64,000 nt of DNA from Bog-756 sp963727075 (GCA_963727075.1 CAVSET010000006.1:682001-746000); one strand, 5' to 3'; counted from the stretch's first letter, positions 24,475-33,597 are shown. The notes: generated by a model not told the origin, from the letters alone. Made by a program: numbers and translations.

Positions 24475-26221
24475 CGATGTCGGGCAGGCGCGGGTCGCGG
24501 CCTTCGGCCCGGTCGAGCGCCGCCTCCACCAGCTGGCGGAAGAGCGGGTGAGGCTGGTCGGGGCGGCTCCTGAACTCGGGGTGGGCCTGGGTGCCGACCC
24601 AGAACGGGTGGCCGGGCAGCTCGATGAACTCGACCAGCCGCCCGTCGGGCGAGACCCCCGAGCACACCATGCCGACGTCTTCGAGGCCGGCGCGATAACG
24701 GGGGTTGACCTCGTAGCGGTGCCGGTGCCGCTCGAAGATCTGCTCGGTGCCGTAGGCCTTGGCCACCTGGGACCCCGGGAGGAGGCGGGCCTCGTAGGAA
24801 CCGAGCCGCATGGTGCCGCCCTTGTCGACGACATCGTGCTGCTCGTCCATGAGATCGACGACCGGGTGGGGTGTGGTGGGATCGAACTCCCGCGAGTTGG
24901 CCTCCTCGAGCTTGGCCAGGGACCGGGCCACTTCGATGATCATGACCTGGAGGCCGAGGCACAGCCCGAGCAACGGGAGGTCGTGCTCGCGGGCGAACCG
25001 GGCGGCGGCGATCTTCCCCTCCACGCCGCGTTCCCCGAACCCGCCCGGAATGACCAGTCCGTCGAAGCCCCGGAGACCGTCCTGTTCCAGGAGGTCGGGC
25101 ACCGTGGCAGCCTGGATCCACTCGATCTGCACCTTGGCGCCGTGGTGGAACCCGGCATGGCGGAGCGCCTCGACGACCGAGAGGTAGGCGTCGGGGAGGT
25201 CGACATACTTGCCGATGATCCCGATCCGCACCGGGCGCACCGCGGCGTCGACTTGCTTGACGAGGTGCTCCCAGCCGCTGAGGTCGATGGGATGGGAGGC
25301 CTCGTCGTAGCCGAGTGTGCGGAGGACGTAACGGTCGAGGCCCTCGTCGTGGAGGACGAGCGGGATCTGGTAGATGTTGTCGGCGTCGACGGCCGAGACC
25401 ACGGCTTCGATGGGCACGTCGCACAGCAACGAGATCTTCCGCTTGAGGTCGTTGGAGATCAGCCGGTCCGAACGGCACACGATCACGTCGGGCTGGATGC
25501 CCCGGCTGCGCAGCTCGGTCACCGAGTGCTGGGTGGGCTTGGTCTTCTGCTCGCCCGAGGGACCGAGGTAGGGCACCAGCGTGAGGTGCACATAGCAGAC
25601 GTTGTCGCGGCCGACGTCCCGGCGGAACTGCCGGATGGCCTCGATGAACGGGACGATCTCGATGTCGCCGACCGTGCCCCCGATCTCCACGATGACCACG
25701 TCCACCTCGTCGGTGCCGAGGCCCATGACCCGCTTCTTGATCTCGTCGGTCACGTGCGGGATGACCTGGACGGTCTTGCCCAGGTAGTCGCCCCGGCGCT
25801 CCTTGGCGATCACCGACGAATAGATCTTGCCGGTGGTGGCGTTCGAGTCGCGGTGCAGGTTCTCGTCGATGAACCGCTCGTAGTGCCCGAGGTCGAGGTC
25901 GGTCTCGCCGCCATCCTCAGTGACGAATACCTCACCGTGCTCGAACGGGTTCATGGTGCCGGGGTCGACGTTGATGTAGGGATCCAGCTTGCACATGGTC
26001 ACGCGCAAACCGCGGCACTTGAGGAGGCGGCCGAGTGAGGAGGCGGTGAGCCCCTTCCCGAGCGACGACGACACACCGCCGGTGAAGAACACGAACTTGG
26101 TTCCCCTCGTTCTGGCCCCCAGCACACCAGACGGACCAGAGCGCCCGGCCGGGGCTCGAAGGGATGGTCCTGCCGCCGCCTGATCCCCGAGACCTTCCGG
26201 GCGGCCATCCATGTCGGGCAC
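24461..26221 (-). CDS. pyrG: CTP synthase
   Basis: 586 residues (start uncertain). The N-terminal synthetase domain is KFVFFTGGVSSSLGKGLTASSL (P-loop), KLDPYINVDPGTMNPFEHGEVFVTEDGGETD and RDSNATTGKIYSSVI. The C-terminal class I glutamine amidotransferase has the GGFGERG oxyanion block, the nucleophile in LGLCLGLQ and HPEFRS with the His-Glu pair. It aminates UTP to CTP. The first 40 residues look unlike the family; GTG 26125, placing TKFVFF near residue 8, is a good alternative start. It lies 70 bases from recN. Confidence 0.96.
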   Translation of the reverse strand: MPDMDGRPEGLGDQAAAGPSLRAPAGRSGPSGVLGARTRGTKFVFFTGGVSSSLGKGLTASSLGRLLKCRGLRVTMCKLDPYINVDPGTMNPFEHGEVFVTEDGGETDLDLGHYERFIDENLHRDSNATTGKIYSSVIAKERRGDYLGKTVQVIPHVTDEIKKRVMGLGTDEVDVVIVEIGGTVGDIEIVPFIEAIRQFRRDVGRDNVCYVHLTLVPYLGPSGEQKTKPTQHSVTELRSRGIQPDVIVCRSDRLISNDLKRKISLLCDVPIEAVVSAVDADNIYQIPLVLHDEGLDRYVLRTLGYDEASHPIDLSGWEHLVKQVDAAVRPVRIGIIGKYVDLPDAYLSVVEALRHAGFHHGAKVQIEWIQAATVPDLLEQDGLRGFDGLVIPGGFGERGVEGKIAAARFAREHDLPLLGLCLGLQVMIIEVARSLAKLEEANSREFDPTTPHPVVDLMDEQHDVVDKGGTMRLGSYEARLLPGSQVAKAYGTEQIFERHRHRYEVNPRYRAGLEDVGMVCSGVSPDGRLVEFIELPGHPFWVGTQAHPEFRSRPDQPHPLFRQLVEAALDRAEGRDPRLPDIDANS

Positions 26222-26291
26222 CTGTCGAGGCTAGCGGAAGCAGCCCGCCCACGGTGCGGATCCCGTCTCCGGGGTGGCTTCCGGTCGCCGT

Positions 26292-27985
26292 TCAGGCCCG
26301 TGACCCGCAGGCCGGCGTGGTGTCGAGCAACTCGCGGGCGTGGCGGCGGGCCGACTGGCTGTCCGGCCGGCCCGAGAGCATCCGGCTGATCTCCACCACC
26401 CTGGCGTCGGGGTCGAGCGGCGCCACCTCCGAGCGGGTCCGACCGTCCTGCTCGGATTTGCGCACCTCGATCTGCTGGTCTGCGAGGGCCGCCACCTGGG
26501 CCAGGTGGGTGACCACGAGGACCTGACCACTGGCCGCCAATTCGGCGAGGGCCTCCCCCACCGCGGTGGCCGCCGCGCCACCGACGCCGGCGTCGACCTC
26601 GTCGAAGGCCGTCACGCCGGGGGAACCGCGGACGGCCAGGCGCACCGCCAACATGGTGCGGGCCAGCTCCCCGCCGGAAGCCACCTTGGCCAGCGGCTGC
26701 GACGGTTCGCCGGGGTTGGCCGCCAGTTGGAACGTGATCCGGTCGCCCGGTCCCTCCCCCTCGACCGAGATCGAGAACCGGGCTGAGGGCATGGCGAGGC
26801 CCCGGAGGGTCGTCTCGATCTCGGTGGCGAGACGAGGCGCGGCTATCCGACGGGCCGTGGCCACCCTCGACTCGGCCTCCTCCAGCGCCCGGCGGGCCGA
26901 CCTGATCTCGCCGTCGAGCTCCCGAGCCCGGTGCTCCTCTTGGTCGATGCCGGCCAACTGCTGTCGAGCCCGGGCGGCAAAGTCGAGGACCTCGCCGAGA
27001 TCTCCGCCGTACTTGCGCTCGAGCTGACGGAAGAGGTGTCGCCGGCTGCGGACGTGCTCGAGACGCTCGGGGTCGTCCTCCCAGGTCTCGACGATGGTGC
27101 GGAGCTCGGTGGCCAGGTCGGAGAGATCGCCCATGGTCGAGCGCACCCGGGCCTCCACCGGCGCCAGCGGGCCGGACCCGGCCAGGGCCCCCGACGCCTC
27201 GGCCAGTCGTCCGACAGCGCTCGACTCGTCAGACCCCGAGACGGCCGCCAGGGCGGCGGCCGCCGATCGGCGGCAGGTCTCGGCCGCGGCCAGCCGGTCC
27301 TCCTCGACGGCCAACTGCTTCTCCTCCTCGGGATGCTCGATGCCGGCCGCGTCGATCTCGTCGATCTGGTAACGCAGGAGGTCAACCTGGCGCGCCCGCT
27401 CCCGTTCGTCGCCCCCGAGGGCGTCGGACTCCGCGGTCAGTCGGCGAAGGTGTCGCTGGGCGGTCTCCAGTTCGGTCAGGTCGATGTGTCCGAATGTGTC
27501 GACGGCGCGACGCTGGGCGTCGGTCTGGGTCAGCGAGCGGTGCTCATGCTGGCCGTGGAGCTCGATGAGCCCGGCGGCGACCTCGGCCAGCGCGGCCTGG
27601 GATGCCATCCGCCCGTCGATCCACGCCTTCGAGCGACCACCGCGCACGACCGAACGGGCCAGGACGACCTCGGTCTCCGTCCTCCGGCCTGGCCGTCACC
27701 GGTCTGGCCGTCACCGGTCTGGCCGTCACCGGTCTGGTCGGTGCCGTTGACGAGCCATCCGGGCGGAACGACGAACCGGCCTTCGATCATCGTCTCGTCG
27801 GCCCCGGCCCGCACCATCGAGGAATCGCCGCGACTGCCGAGCAGCAGGCTGAGCGCCTCGATCAGCAATGTCTTGCCGGCGCCCGTCTCGCCGGTCAGGG
27901 CGGTCATGCCCGGGCCCAGGGAGACGGTGACGTCGTCGATGACCCCCAGGTTGCGCACCCGAAGCTCGACCAGGTTGGGGCGCAC
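26292..27985 (-). CDS. recN: DNA repair ATPase RecN, one frameshift
   Basis: The N-terminal ABC head LRVRNLGVIDDVTVSLGPGM...TGETGAGKTLLIEALSLLLG (Walker A) is in the frame starting GTG 27985. After a Gly-Asp-Gly-Gln repeat the frame changes near 27680. The rest reads SKAWIDGRMASQAALAEVAAGLIELHGQHEHRSLTQ, long coiled coils, and LAKVASGGELARTMLAVRL (signature) with FDEVDAGVGG (Walker B). RecN is an SMC-like protein of double-strand break repair. The corrected protein is about 564 residues, normal for the family. It lies 13 bases from nadK in the conserved tlyA-nadK-recN order. Confidence 0.9.
27691..27735 (+). repeat. 15-bp tandem repeat x3 in recN
   Basis: GGCCGTCACCGGTCT three times in a row. 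On the recN strand this encodes repeated Thr-Gly-Asp-Gly-Gln in a surface loop after the Walker A head. The recN frameshift lies within a few bases of this repeat. Confidence 0.9.
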
Positions 27986-27998
27986 CTCGCTCGCCCGC

Positions 27999-28823
27999 CT
28001 ACCGGTCGGCCAGATGGAACTTGACCCGGAGGATGGCGTGGAAGTCGTGCCATCCGAAGGTCACCAGACGGGCCGGCTGGTCGCCTTCTCGGCAGTCGAC
28101 GGCCGTCCCAGGCTCGAGCTCGGACACCGTCACCCCGTCGACCACCAGCACGGCGGCGCGGGGCTCGAGCACCTCGAGCCGCAGCTGCTCGGCCGGGTCG
28201 AGCACCAGGGGTCGGTCGAAGAGCATGTGGGGCGAGACCGGGGTGACCACGATGGCCCGGAGACGGGGAGAGAGCACTGGCCCCCGGGCCGAGAGGTTGT
28301 AGGCGGTCGAGCCGGTGGGCGTGCACACCAGCAGGCCGTCGGCGGCATAGGTCACGAACGGCCGCTCGTCGATGGACGCGGCGATGCGGACGGTGTGGCC
28401 GGGGACGGTCTTCTCCACCGTGGCCTCGTTGAGGGCTGTGCGTCGGGCCAGGACCCTCCCGTCGGGACCGGACACCGTCACGGACAACGTCATCCTCTCC
28501 TCGACCTGATGGGTGCCGGCCAGGAATCGGGCCAGCGCCTCCTCCAAACCGTCCGGCTCGACCTGGGTGAGATAGCCGAGCCGACCGATGTTGACCCCGA
28601 GCACCGGGATGCCGCCGGCCAGGGCGGCGTCGACCGATCGCAACAGGGTGCCGTCGCCACCCAGGCTCACCAGCAGGTCGGCCCCGTCGACGGAGGCGGC
28701 CCCGCCGGAGTCGAGGGCGAGGATCGAGTCGTGGCCCTGGGCGGTCAACCACGCAGAGGCCCGCTCCGCCAGAGCGGCCGCCTCCGGCCGGAGCGGGTGG
28801 GCATAGAACGCGATGGTGGCCAT
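27999..28823 (-). CDS. nadK: NAD kinase
   Basis: 274 residues. LLVSLGGDGTLLRSV holds the GGDG motif (catalytic Asp and diphosphate loop). NIGRLGYLTQVEPD, ALNEATVEKT (NE/D adenine-site motif), DGLLVCTPTGSTAYNLSARGPVLSP (the TPTGSTAY signature) and VVTPVSPHMLFDRPLVL follow. It makes NADP from NAD using ATP or polyphosphate. It is between tlyA and recN, the same order as in mycobacteria. Confidence 0.96.
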   Translation of the reverse strand: MATIAFYAHPLRPEAAALAERASAWLTAQGHDSILALDSGGAASVDGADLLVSLGGDGTLLRSVDAALAGGIPVLGVNIGRLGYLTQVEPDGLEEALARFLAGTHQVEERMTLSVTVSGPDGRVLARRTALNEATVEKTVPGHTVRIAASIDERPFVTYAADGLLVCTPTGSTAYNLSARGPVLSPRLRAIVVTPVSPHMLFDRPLVLDPAEQLRLEVLEPRAAVLVVDGVTVSELEPGTAVDCREGDQPARLVTFGWHDFHAILRVKFHLADR

Positions 28824-28830
28824 GGGCCGG

Positions 28831-29682
28831 CTAGCCCCCGGGTCCCGACCGCTCGGCCTCGGCCAGCGCCCGGTCCAGTCGATCGGAGACGGATCCGATG
28901 TCGGCCCGGGGCCGTTCGGTGGGGCCGGATGCCGGGGAGCGGGCGTGGATCAGGAATTCGATGTTGCCGGCGGCCCCGGTGATGGGTGATGGCATGGCCC
29001 CCATGATGTCCGCTCCGGCGGCTCCGAGCGCGCCGGCTACCTCGTAGAGCGTCCGCCGGTGCACCTGCGGGTCGCGGATGACCCCCCGCCCGCGTGACAC
29101 CTCAGCCCGTCCGGCCTCGAATTGGGGCTTCACCAGAACGAGCATGGGCGCTCCGGGCGCGACCACCTCCCCGGCTAGCACCGGGATGGCCTGGCGCAAC
29201 GAGATGAACGAGAGGTCGGCAGTGACCAGGCCAACCGGCACGCCACCGACCGTCGTCAAGGTGACATCCCGGATGTCGACCTGCTCGCAGCTGACCACCC
29301 GGTGGTCGGTGCGGAGTCGGTGATGGAGCTGGCCGCGGCCCACGTCGACCGCGTAGACCGTCGACGCGCCGGCCTGCAGGAGGCAGTCGGTGAACCCACC
29401 GGTCGAGGCGCCGGCGTCGAGCGCGATGCGGTCTCGGGGATCGATGGCGAACCGGGCCAGCGCGGCGGCCAGCTTCTCGCCACCACGGCTCACGAACCGG
29501 GGCGGGGGTCCGAGGAGCTCGATGGGCTCACCGGCCGCGACGAGACGTGACGGCTTGTCGGCGATGGCTCCGGACACGAGCACCAGACCCTGGGAGATGA
29601 GATCCACCGCGCTCGGGCGAGTCTCGGCGAGGCCGCGGTCGACGAGGGTCAGGTCGAGCCGCCGTCGGGCCGCCCGGGTCAG
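28831..29682 (-). CDS. tlyA: TlyA-type rRNA 2'-O-methyltransferase with S4 domain, unusual start
   Basis: The S4 domain reads RRRLDLTLVDRGLAETRPSA then DLISQGLVLVSGAIADKPS. The FtsJ-like methyltransferase domain has FVSRGGEKLAAAL, IALDAGASTGGFTDCLLQ (SAM site), VDVGRGQLHHRL, SFISLRQAIPVL and LVLVKPQFEAG. TlyA methylates 16S and 23S rRNA in mycobacteria and sets capreomycin sensitivity. The first ordinary start codon (GTG 29607) would cut off half the S4 domain. Upstream, the frame offers only CTG 29682, which overlaps the stop of the phasin-like gene (CTGA). A CTG start or a lost base in the repeat next door are both possible. Length from CTG is 283, close to the family. Confidence 0.88.
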   Translation of the reverse strand: MTRAARRRLDLTLVDRGLAETRPSAVDLISQGLVLVSGAIADKPSRLVAAGEPIELLGPPPRFVSRGGEKLAAALARFAIDPRDRIALDAGASTGGFTDCLLQAGASTVYAVDVGRGQLHHRLRTDHRVVSCEQVDIRDVTLTTVGGVPVGLVTADLSFISLRQAIPVLAGEVVAPGAPMLVLVKPQFEAGRAEVSRGRGVIRDPQVHRRTLYEVAGALGAAGADIMGAMPSPITGAAGNIEFLIHARSPASGPTERPRADIGSVSDRLDRALAEAERSGPGG

Positions 29683-30242
29683 CCTGCCGCCCGGGGAGCG
29701 GACTTCTTGGCCGGCGACTTCTTGGCGGCTGCCTTCTTGGCCGGCGACTTCTTGGCGGCTGCCTTCTTGGCGGCGCCTTCTTGGCGGCTGCCTTCTTGGC
29801 CGGCGACTTCTTGGCGGCTGCCTTCTTGGCGGCTGCCTTCTTGGCGGCGACTTCTTGGCGGCGTCTTCTTGGCCGGCGACTTCTTGGCGGCTGCCTTCTT
29901 GGCCGGCGACTTCTTGGCGGCTGCCCTCTTCCCGCTGGTGGCGGCGCGACCGGCCTCAGCCGTTCGCCCGAGGAGCGAGGCGACCTGTTTGGCCAGGTCT
30001 TCGAGGTTGGTGATACCGGCGCTCTTCAGTTGACGGTCCACCTCCTGGCGGACCTGAGCGAACAGCGCCTCGCGGCTCTTGCGGCTGCGCTCGATGAGCT
30101 CGTCGACCTTCGCCCGCGCATCACCGCGGAACTCGCCGTCCCGCGTCAGCTCGGCCACGAGCTCCTCAGCCCGGGCCCGGGTCAGGTTGGTGAAGGCAAT
30201 TCCGGCATCGAGATACTTCTGGAACGAGTCTTTGTTGGCCAT
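29679..30242 (-). CDS. phasin-like helical protein with lysine/alanine repeat tail
   Basis: 187 residues. The first 95 are amphipathic helices (FQKYLDAGIAFTNLTRARAEELVAEL, KVDELIERSRKSREALFAQVRQEVDRQLK), like phasin/granule-associated or PhaF-type proteins. The tail is built of AAAKKSPAKK repeats as in histone H1, so it probably binds DNA or another polyanion. In the middle of the tail the protein reads SRRQEGSRQEGSRQE, which is the same DNA repeat in another frame; the normal repeat returns afterwards. Two opposite frameshifts inside the repeat explain this. It precedes tlyA with a CTGA overlap. Confidence 0.75.
   Translation of the reverse strand: MANKDSFQKYLDAGIAFTNLTRARAEELVAELTRDGEFRGDARAKVDELIERSRKSREALFAQVRQEVDRQLKSAGITNLEDLAKQVASLLGRTAEAGRAATSGKRAAAKKSPAKKAAAKKSPAKKTPPRSRRQEGSRQEGSRQEVAGQEGSRQEGAAKKAAAKKSPAKKAAAKKSPAKKSAPRAAG
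29700..29935 (+). repeat. 15-bp tandem array encoding the KKSPAKKAA tail
   Basis: Units CTTCTTGGCGGCTGC and CTTCTTGGCCGGCGA alternate across about 235 bases. Some units have one base missing or added, which changes the frame inside the tail. Such arrays are prone to both real slippage and assembly error. Confidence 0.85.
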
Positions 30243-30281
30243 TTGGCCACTCTACGTGGAGTGCTTGCTGGCAGCAAGCAC

Positions 30282-31103
30282 TTATGCCGGGTGCTGGCCG
30301 GACAGGCAGGCGTGGACCAGCGAGACCAGATCGGGAGCTCGGAGCGACACTGGCACTCCGCTGCCGTCGGCCCCGGGCGGCGTGACACCCGAGTCGACCA
30401 GTCCGAACGGGATGCCGAGGCGTTCGGCCAGCCGGCCATCGGTCCGGGGCTGGTCCCCCACCATCACCACCCCAGCTTCCCCGGCACCGAAGCGGAACCG
30501 CTCCTGCATCAGGGAGGCCATGGCCCGGTGGGGTTTGCCGGCCACCTCGGGGGTGAGCCCCGACGCGGCCGCCACCGCCGCCACCAGGGCTCCCGAACCA
30601 GGTACCAGACCCGCCGGGGTGGGGTGGGTCGGATCCTCGTTGGTGGCCACCAGCCGCCCCGAGGCACGCGCTGCCGACGCCGTCGCCGCCAACGAGTCGA
30701 AGTCGAACGTGTGGCTCCATCCGACCACGGCGGCATCGACCGTTCCCTCGTCGGCGATGTGCACCTGGCGGGCGTGGAGGGCCTCGAGCACCCCGCCCTC
30801 GGCCAGCACCTTGACGGACTGACCGGGTCGCAGCAGGGATGCCGCCGCATGGGCCGAGGTGGCCAGGTCCTCGGCCGAGGACTCGATGCCGACCCGGGCC
30901 AGCCGGGTCAGGAGCTCGGCGGTGGTGGGGGCGGAATTGTTGGTGGCGAACACCACTCGGGCGCCGTGACGGCGGAGATCGGCGACCGCGGTGGCCACAT
31001 CACCGATCGGCTCCCCCGTGAGCCAGACCACGCCATCGAGATCGATGATCCAGAGCGCCGCCGACTTGAAGCTCTCGGTGGGCGACGGGCCCTCGTCGGT
31101 CAT
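30282..31103 (-). CDS. HAD-IIA (NagD-like) phosphatase, probable glycerol-3-phosphate phosphatase relative
   Basis: 273 residues. IIDLDGVVWLTGEPI is motif I (DxDGV), VVFATNNSAPTTAELLTRL is motif II with the NNS cap contact, AGKPHRAMASLM is motif III (Lys), and VVMVGDQPRTDGRLAERLGIPFGLV is motif IV (GDxxxTD; here GDQPRTD). The gene stands beside tlyA, as Rv1692 does in M. tuberculosis, where the product dephosphorylates glycerol 3-phosphate. The same activity here is likely but inferred. Its start overlaps the desaturase stop (ATGA). Confidence 0.88.
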   Translation of the reverse strand: MTDEGPSPTESFKSAALWIIDLDGVVWLTGEPIGDVATAVADLRRHGARVVFATNNSAPTTAELLTRLARVGIESSAEDLATSAHAAASLLRPGQSVKVLAEGGVLEALHARQVHIADEGTVDAAVVGWSHTFDFDSLAATASAARASGRLVATNEDPTHPTPAGLVPGSGALVAAVAAASGLTPEVAGKPHRAMASLMQERFRFGAGEAGVVMVGDQPRTDGRLAERLGIPFGLVDSGVTPPGADGSGVPVSLRAPDLVSLVHACLSGQHPA

Positions 31104-32266
31104 TCAGAGGGTTCGGGTGGAGCCGGCGTGGCCGGGGCCATCTTCGAGCCCCGGCGGGTCCGGCGGGTGGAGACGGCCAACTGGTTGGCCGACTCGAGTG
31201 AACGCGAGATCAGACCCCTGAGATGCGAGAGCGACTCGGCGGCCGGGGCCGGACTGTCGTGCGCCTCCGGTACCGCCGGCTCGTTCCCTTCGGGTGACAT
31301 GGTGACCGGCCGGGCGCTGAGGTCGGCGATGCGCTCCCCGGCCACCTTGGCGGCCCGCTCCCAGTAAGAGCGGAACATGCCGATGTCGAATGCGCCGTCC
31401 CTGACCCGGGCCTGGTCGAGGAGACGGGCCGGGGGGTCCTTCAGGTCGCGGACCACATGCAGCCAGGTCAGCACCCGCAGGGCGTACCAGGTGGGGTCGA
31501 GCTCCCACCAGGCGAAGCCCTGGCGGGCCGAAGCCGGCAGGTAGTGGTGATTGTTGTGCCAACCCTCGCCTCCGGTGAGCACGGCGATGAACATGGAGTT
31601 GCGGCTGGTATCGGGTGTGGCGAACCGTCGCCGCCCGATCAGGTGCGCCATGGAATTGACCAGGAACGTGGCGTGCCACAAGAGCACGGTGGACAGGAAG
31701 AACCCAATGAGGAGGCCGCCCCACCCGCCGATGAGGAAACAGGCGATGGCCAGGAGCCAGGGCCCGACCCAGGAGAAACGCTCGAGGAGACGCAGTTCGG
31801 GATAGGAGGCGAAGTCCTTGATCGTGGAGACGTCGCACGCCTTGTACTTGGTCGACAGGATCCAGCCCACATGGCTCCACCAGAAGCCATCCCGCGGCGA
31901 GTGCACGTCGTCGTCGAGATCCGTGTAGCGATGATGGACCCGGTGATGGCCGGCCCACCAGAGGGGCCCTTTCTGCAGGGCCGTGGTACCGCCGAAGGCC
32001 ATGAGGAACTGGCTGAACCGGCCCATGCGGTAGCTGCGATGGGAGAAATAGCGGTGGTAGCCGGCGGTGATGAAGAACATCCGGACGGCGTAGGTGGTCG
32101 CGCACAGCACCCAGTTCTGCCAGGTCACCACCACGAAGAGCGCCCCGAGCGGGGCGAGATGGGCGGCGAAGAACGGGATGGCGCTGAGCCAGTCGGTCCT
32201 GTCGCTCGACCGCTCGGGGCCAACGGGATCAAGGGTGCCGGTCGGCCCGGTCGTGGTGGCGGTCAT
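31100..32266 (-). CDS. membrane fatty acyl desaturase (delta-9 acyl-CoA type)
   Basis: 388 residues. Three histidine boxes bind the diiron centre: HRYFSH (71-76), HHRVHH (107-112) and HNNHH (237-241). Two pairs of membrane helices lie at about 30-70 and 165-200. The motif set is that of stearoyl-CoA-type desaturases. These place a cis double bond in saturated acyl chains using O2 and a ferredoxin or similar donor. The C-terminal 70 residues are a disordered Ala/Pro/Ser tail with RRTRRGSK, not part of the family core. It overlaps the HAD phosphatase start by 4 bases. Confidence 0.93.
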   Translation of the reverse strand: MTATTTGPTGTLDPVGPERSSDRTDWLSAIPFFAAHLAPLGALFVVVTWQNWVLCATTYAVRMFFITAGYHRYFSHRSYRMGRFSQFLMAFGGTTALQKGPLWWAGHHRVHHRYTDLDDDVHSPRDGFWWSHVGWILSTKYKACDVSTIKDFASYPELRLLERFSWVGPWLLAIACFLIGGWGGLLIGFFLSTVLLWHATFLVNSMAHLIGRRRFATPDTSRNSMFIAVLTGGEGWHNNHHYLPASARQGFAWWELDPTWYALRVLTWLHVVRDLKDPPARLLDQARVRDGAFDIGMFRSYWERAAKVAGERIADLSARPVTMSPEGNEPAVPEAHDSPAPAAESLSHLRGLISRSLESANQLAVSTRRTRRGSKMAPATPAPPEPSE

Positions 32267-32356
32267 GGAGCGGCGCTTTGCAGCGGTGGAGACGCATCGT
32301 AGTCCACGGGCCCTCCCCGTTCGATCATGAACGGCGCACCGACAGTGGCCCGGCGG

Positions 32357-33481
32357 TCACGTGGGCACGTAGAGGTCGCCGTTGGCGCCGGCGATGACCC
32401 GGATCTTGGTCAGCCCGATCGGGGCGGGCCCACGGACCACCGCACCCGACTTCGGGTTGAACTCGGACCCGTGGCACGGGCAGGCGATGATCCTCGCCGA
32501 CATCTGGTAGGCCACGGTGCATCCGGCATGGGGGCAGACGGCGTCGAAGGCGACGAACTCGCCGGCCGTTTGCTGGATCACCAGCGCCGGATCCCCGCTC
32601 TTCGGGTCGGTGAAGGCCGCTGATCCTCCAACCGGCACGCTCGAGGCCGGACCGATGGCCTGTCCCGACGGGTCCGAGACAGGCGTCGTCCCGGCGGTCG
32701 AGGTCGGTGTCGACGACTTGCCCGGACCGGACCCGCCGCCCGACAGGGTGCCGGCCGGCTGGGCGGCGGTGCCCGTGGTGCCTCCCGCCAGGCGGCCCAG
32801 TGCCGCGGTGAGCCCACCGAGGACCACCACGACGCCGGCCGCAATGCCGGTGAGGGCGGTCTTGGACAACACGGCCCGACGGGATACCGCCGCACGGGCG
32901 TGCGGAGCTGATACCTCACGGGCCGCCAGCCAGGTGTCGAGCGCCGGGGCACCCGCCGCGCCGGCCAGCAACAGCGGCGTCCAGGCGAAGAAGAAGACGA
33001 TGTCCGATCCGGTGAAGTACGGCGACGAGTGGAAGCTCACGGTGAGGAAGAGCCCGAAGGAGAGCGCCATGCCGGCGGCGGCCGCCAGGCGGGTCCACAG
33101 GCCGGTCAACACGCCGACACCAATGGACACCTCCCCGATGGCGATGACAATGCCCACCGCGGAGGCGTAGGGCACCAGGTGGCTGGTCAGAGGGCCAATG
33201 GGACTCGAATGGACGGTGGCCAGCAACTGGGCGTGGATGGAGGTCGGGCTGGCGACGTTCAGGAACTGGGGGTCGGCCAGCTTTTGTAGCCCGGCGAAGA
33301 GGAAGGTGACACCGAGGAACAGGCGGAGCGGCAGGAGGAACCAGCCGGTAGCCACCGTGCCGTCAGGTTGCTGCACCGACCACATGTCGGCGGTCGTACG
33401 GTCGTGGGCCGGCCGGCTCGCCCCGCCAGGTGGCCGGGCTGCGGGTTGCGAACCACCCGGCGCACCGGCGGTCATCGGCAT
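32357..33481 (-). CDS. DoxX-like membrane domain fused to a Rieske 2Fe-2S domain
   Basis: 374 residues from ATG 33481 (ATG 33475 also possible). Residues about 40-185 have four membrane helices (FLLPLRLFLGVTFLFAGLQKLADP at the start), the DoxX pattern. Then come RRAVLSKTALTGIAAGVVVVLGGLTAALG, an RR-preceded hydrophobic segment like a Tat signal, and a Gly/Ser/Thr linker. A Rieske domain follows with C316-x-H318, C321 and C334-x-C336-H337 (CPHAGC and CPCHG). The Rieske part would lie outside the membrane, tethered through the DoxX part. A membrane quinone or thiol redox role is likely; the partner is unknown. Confidence 0.85.
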   Translation of the reverse strand: MPMTAGAPGGSQPAARPPGGASRPAHDRTTADMWSVQQPDGTVATGWFLLPLRLFLGVTFLFAGLQKLADPQFLNVASPTSIHAQLLATVHSSPIGPLTSHLVPYASAVGIVIAIGEVSIGVGVLTGLWTRLAAAAGMALSFGLFLTVSFHSSPYFTGSDIVFFFAWTPLLLAGAAGAPALDTWLAAREVSAPHARAAVSRRAVLSKTALTGIAAGVVVVLGGLTAALGRLAGGTTGTAAQPAGTLSGGGSGPGKSSTPTSTAGTTPVSDPSGQAIGPASSVPVGGSAAFTDPKSGDPALVIQQTAGEFVAFDAVCPHAGCTVAYQMSARIIACPCHGSEFNPKSGAVVRGPAPIGLTKIRVIAGANGDLYVPT

Positions 33482-33597
33482 ACGCCCATCATGCGGGCAC
33501 GATACAGGAGGCTCCGGCCGATGGGGCATCGTCCGAACCGGTGTCCGGGCCCCCGCCGATCTGATCCCGGCGTGGGCGGCGGCCTACCATAGATCGC

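Noticed and set aside
26040..26125. GGVSSSLGKG in CTP synthase as a missing P-loop residue
   Set aside because: The position before SSLGKG varies in actinobacteria (for example Ala in mycobacteria); the lysine and glycines of the P-loop are present.
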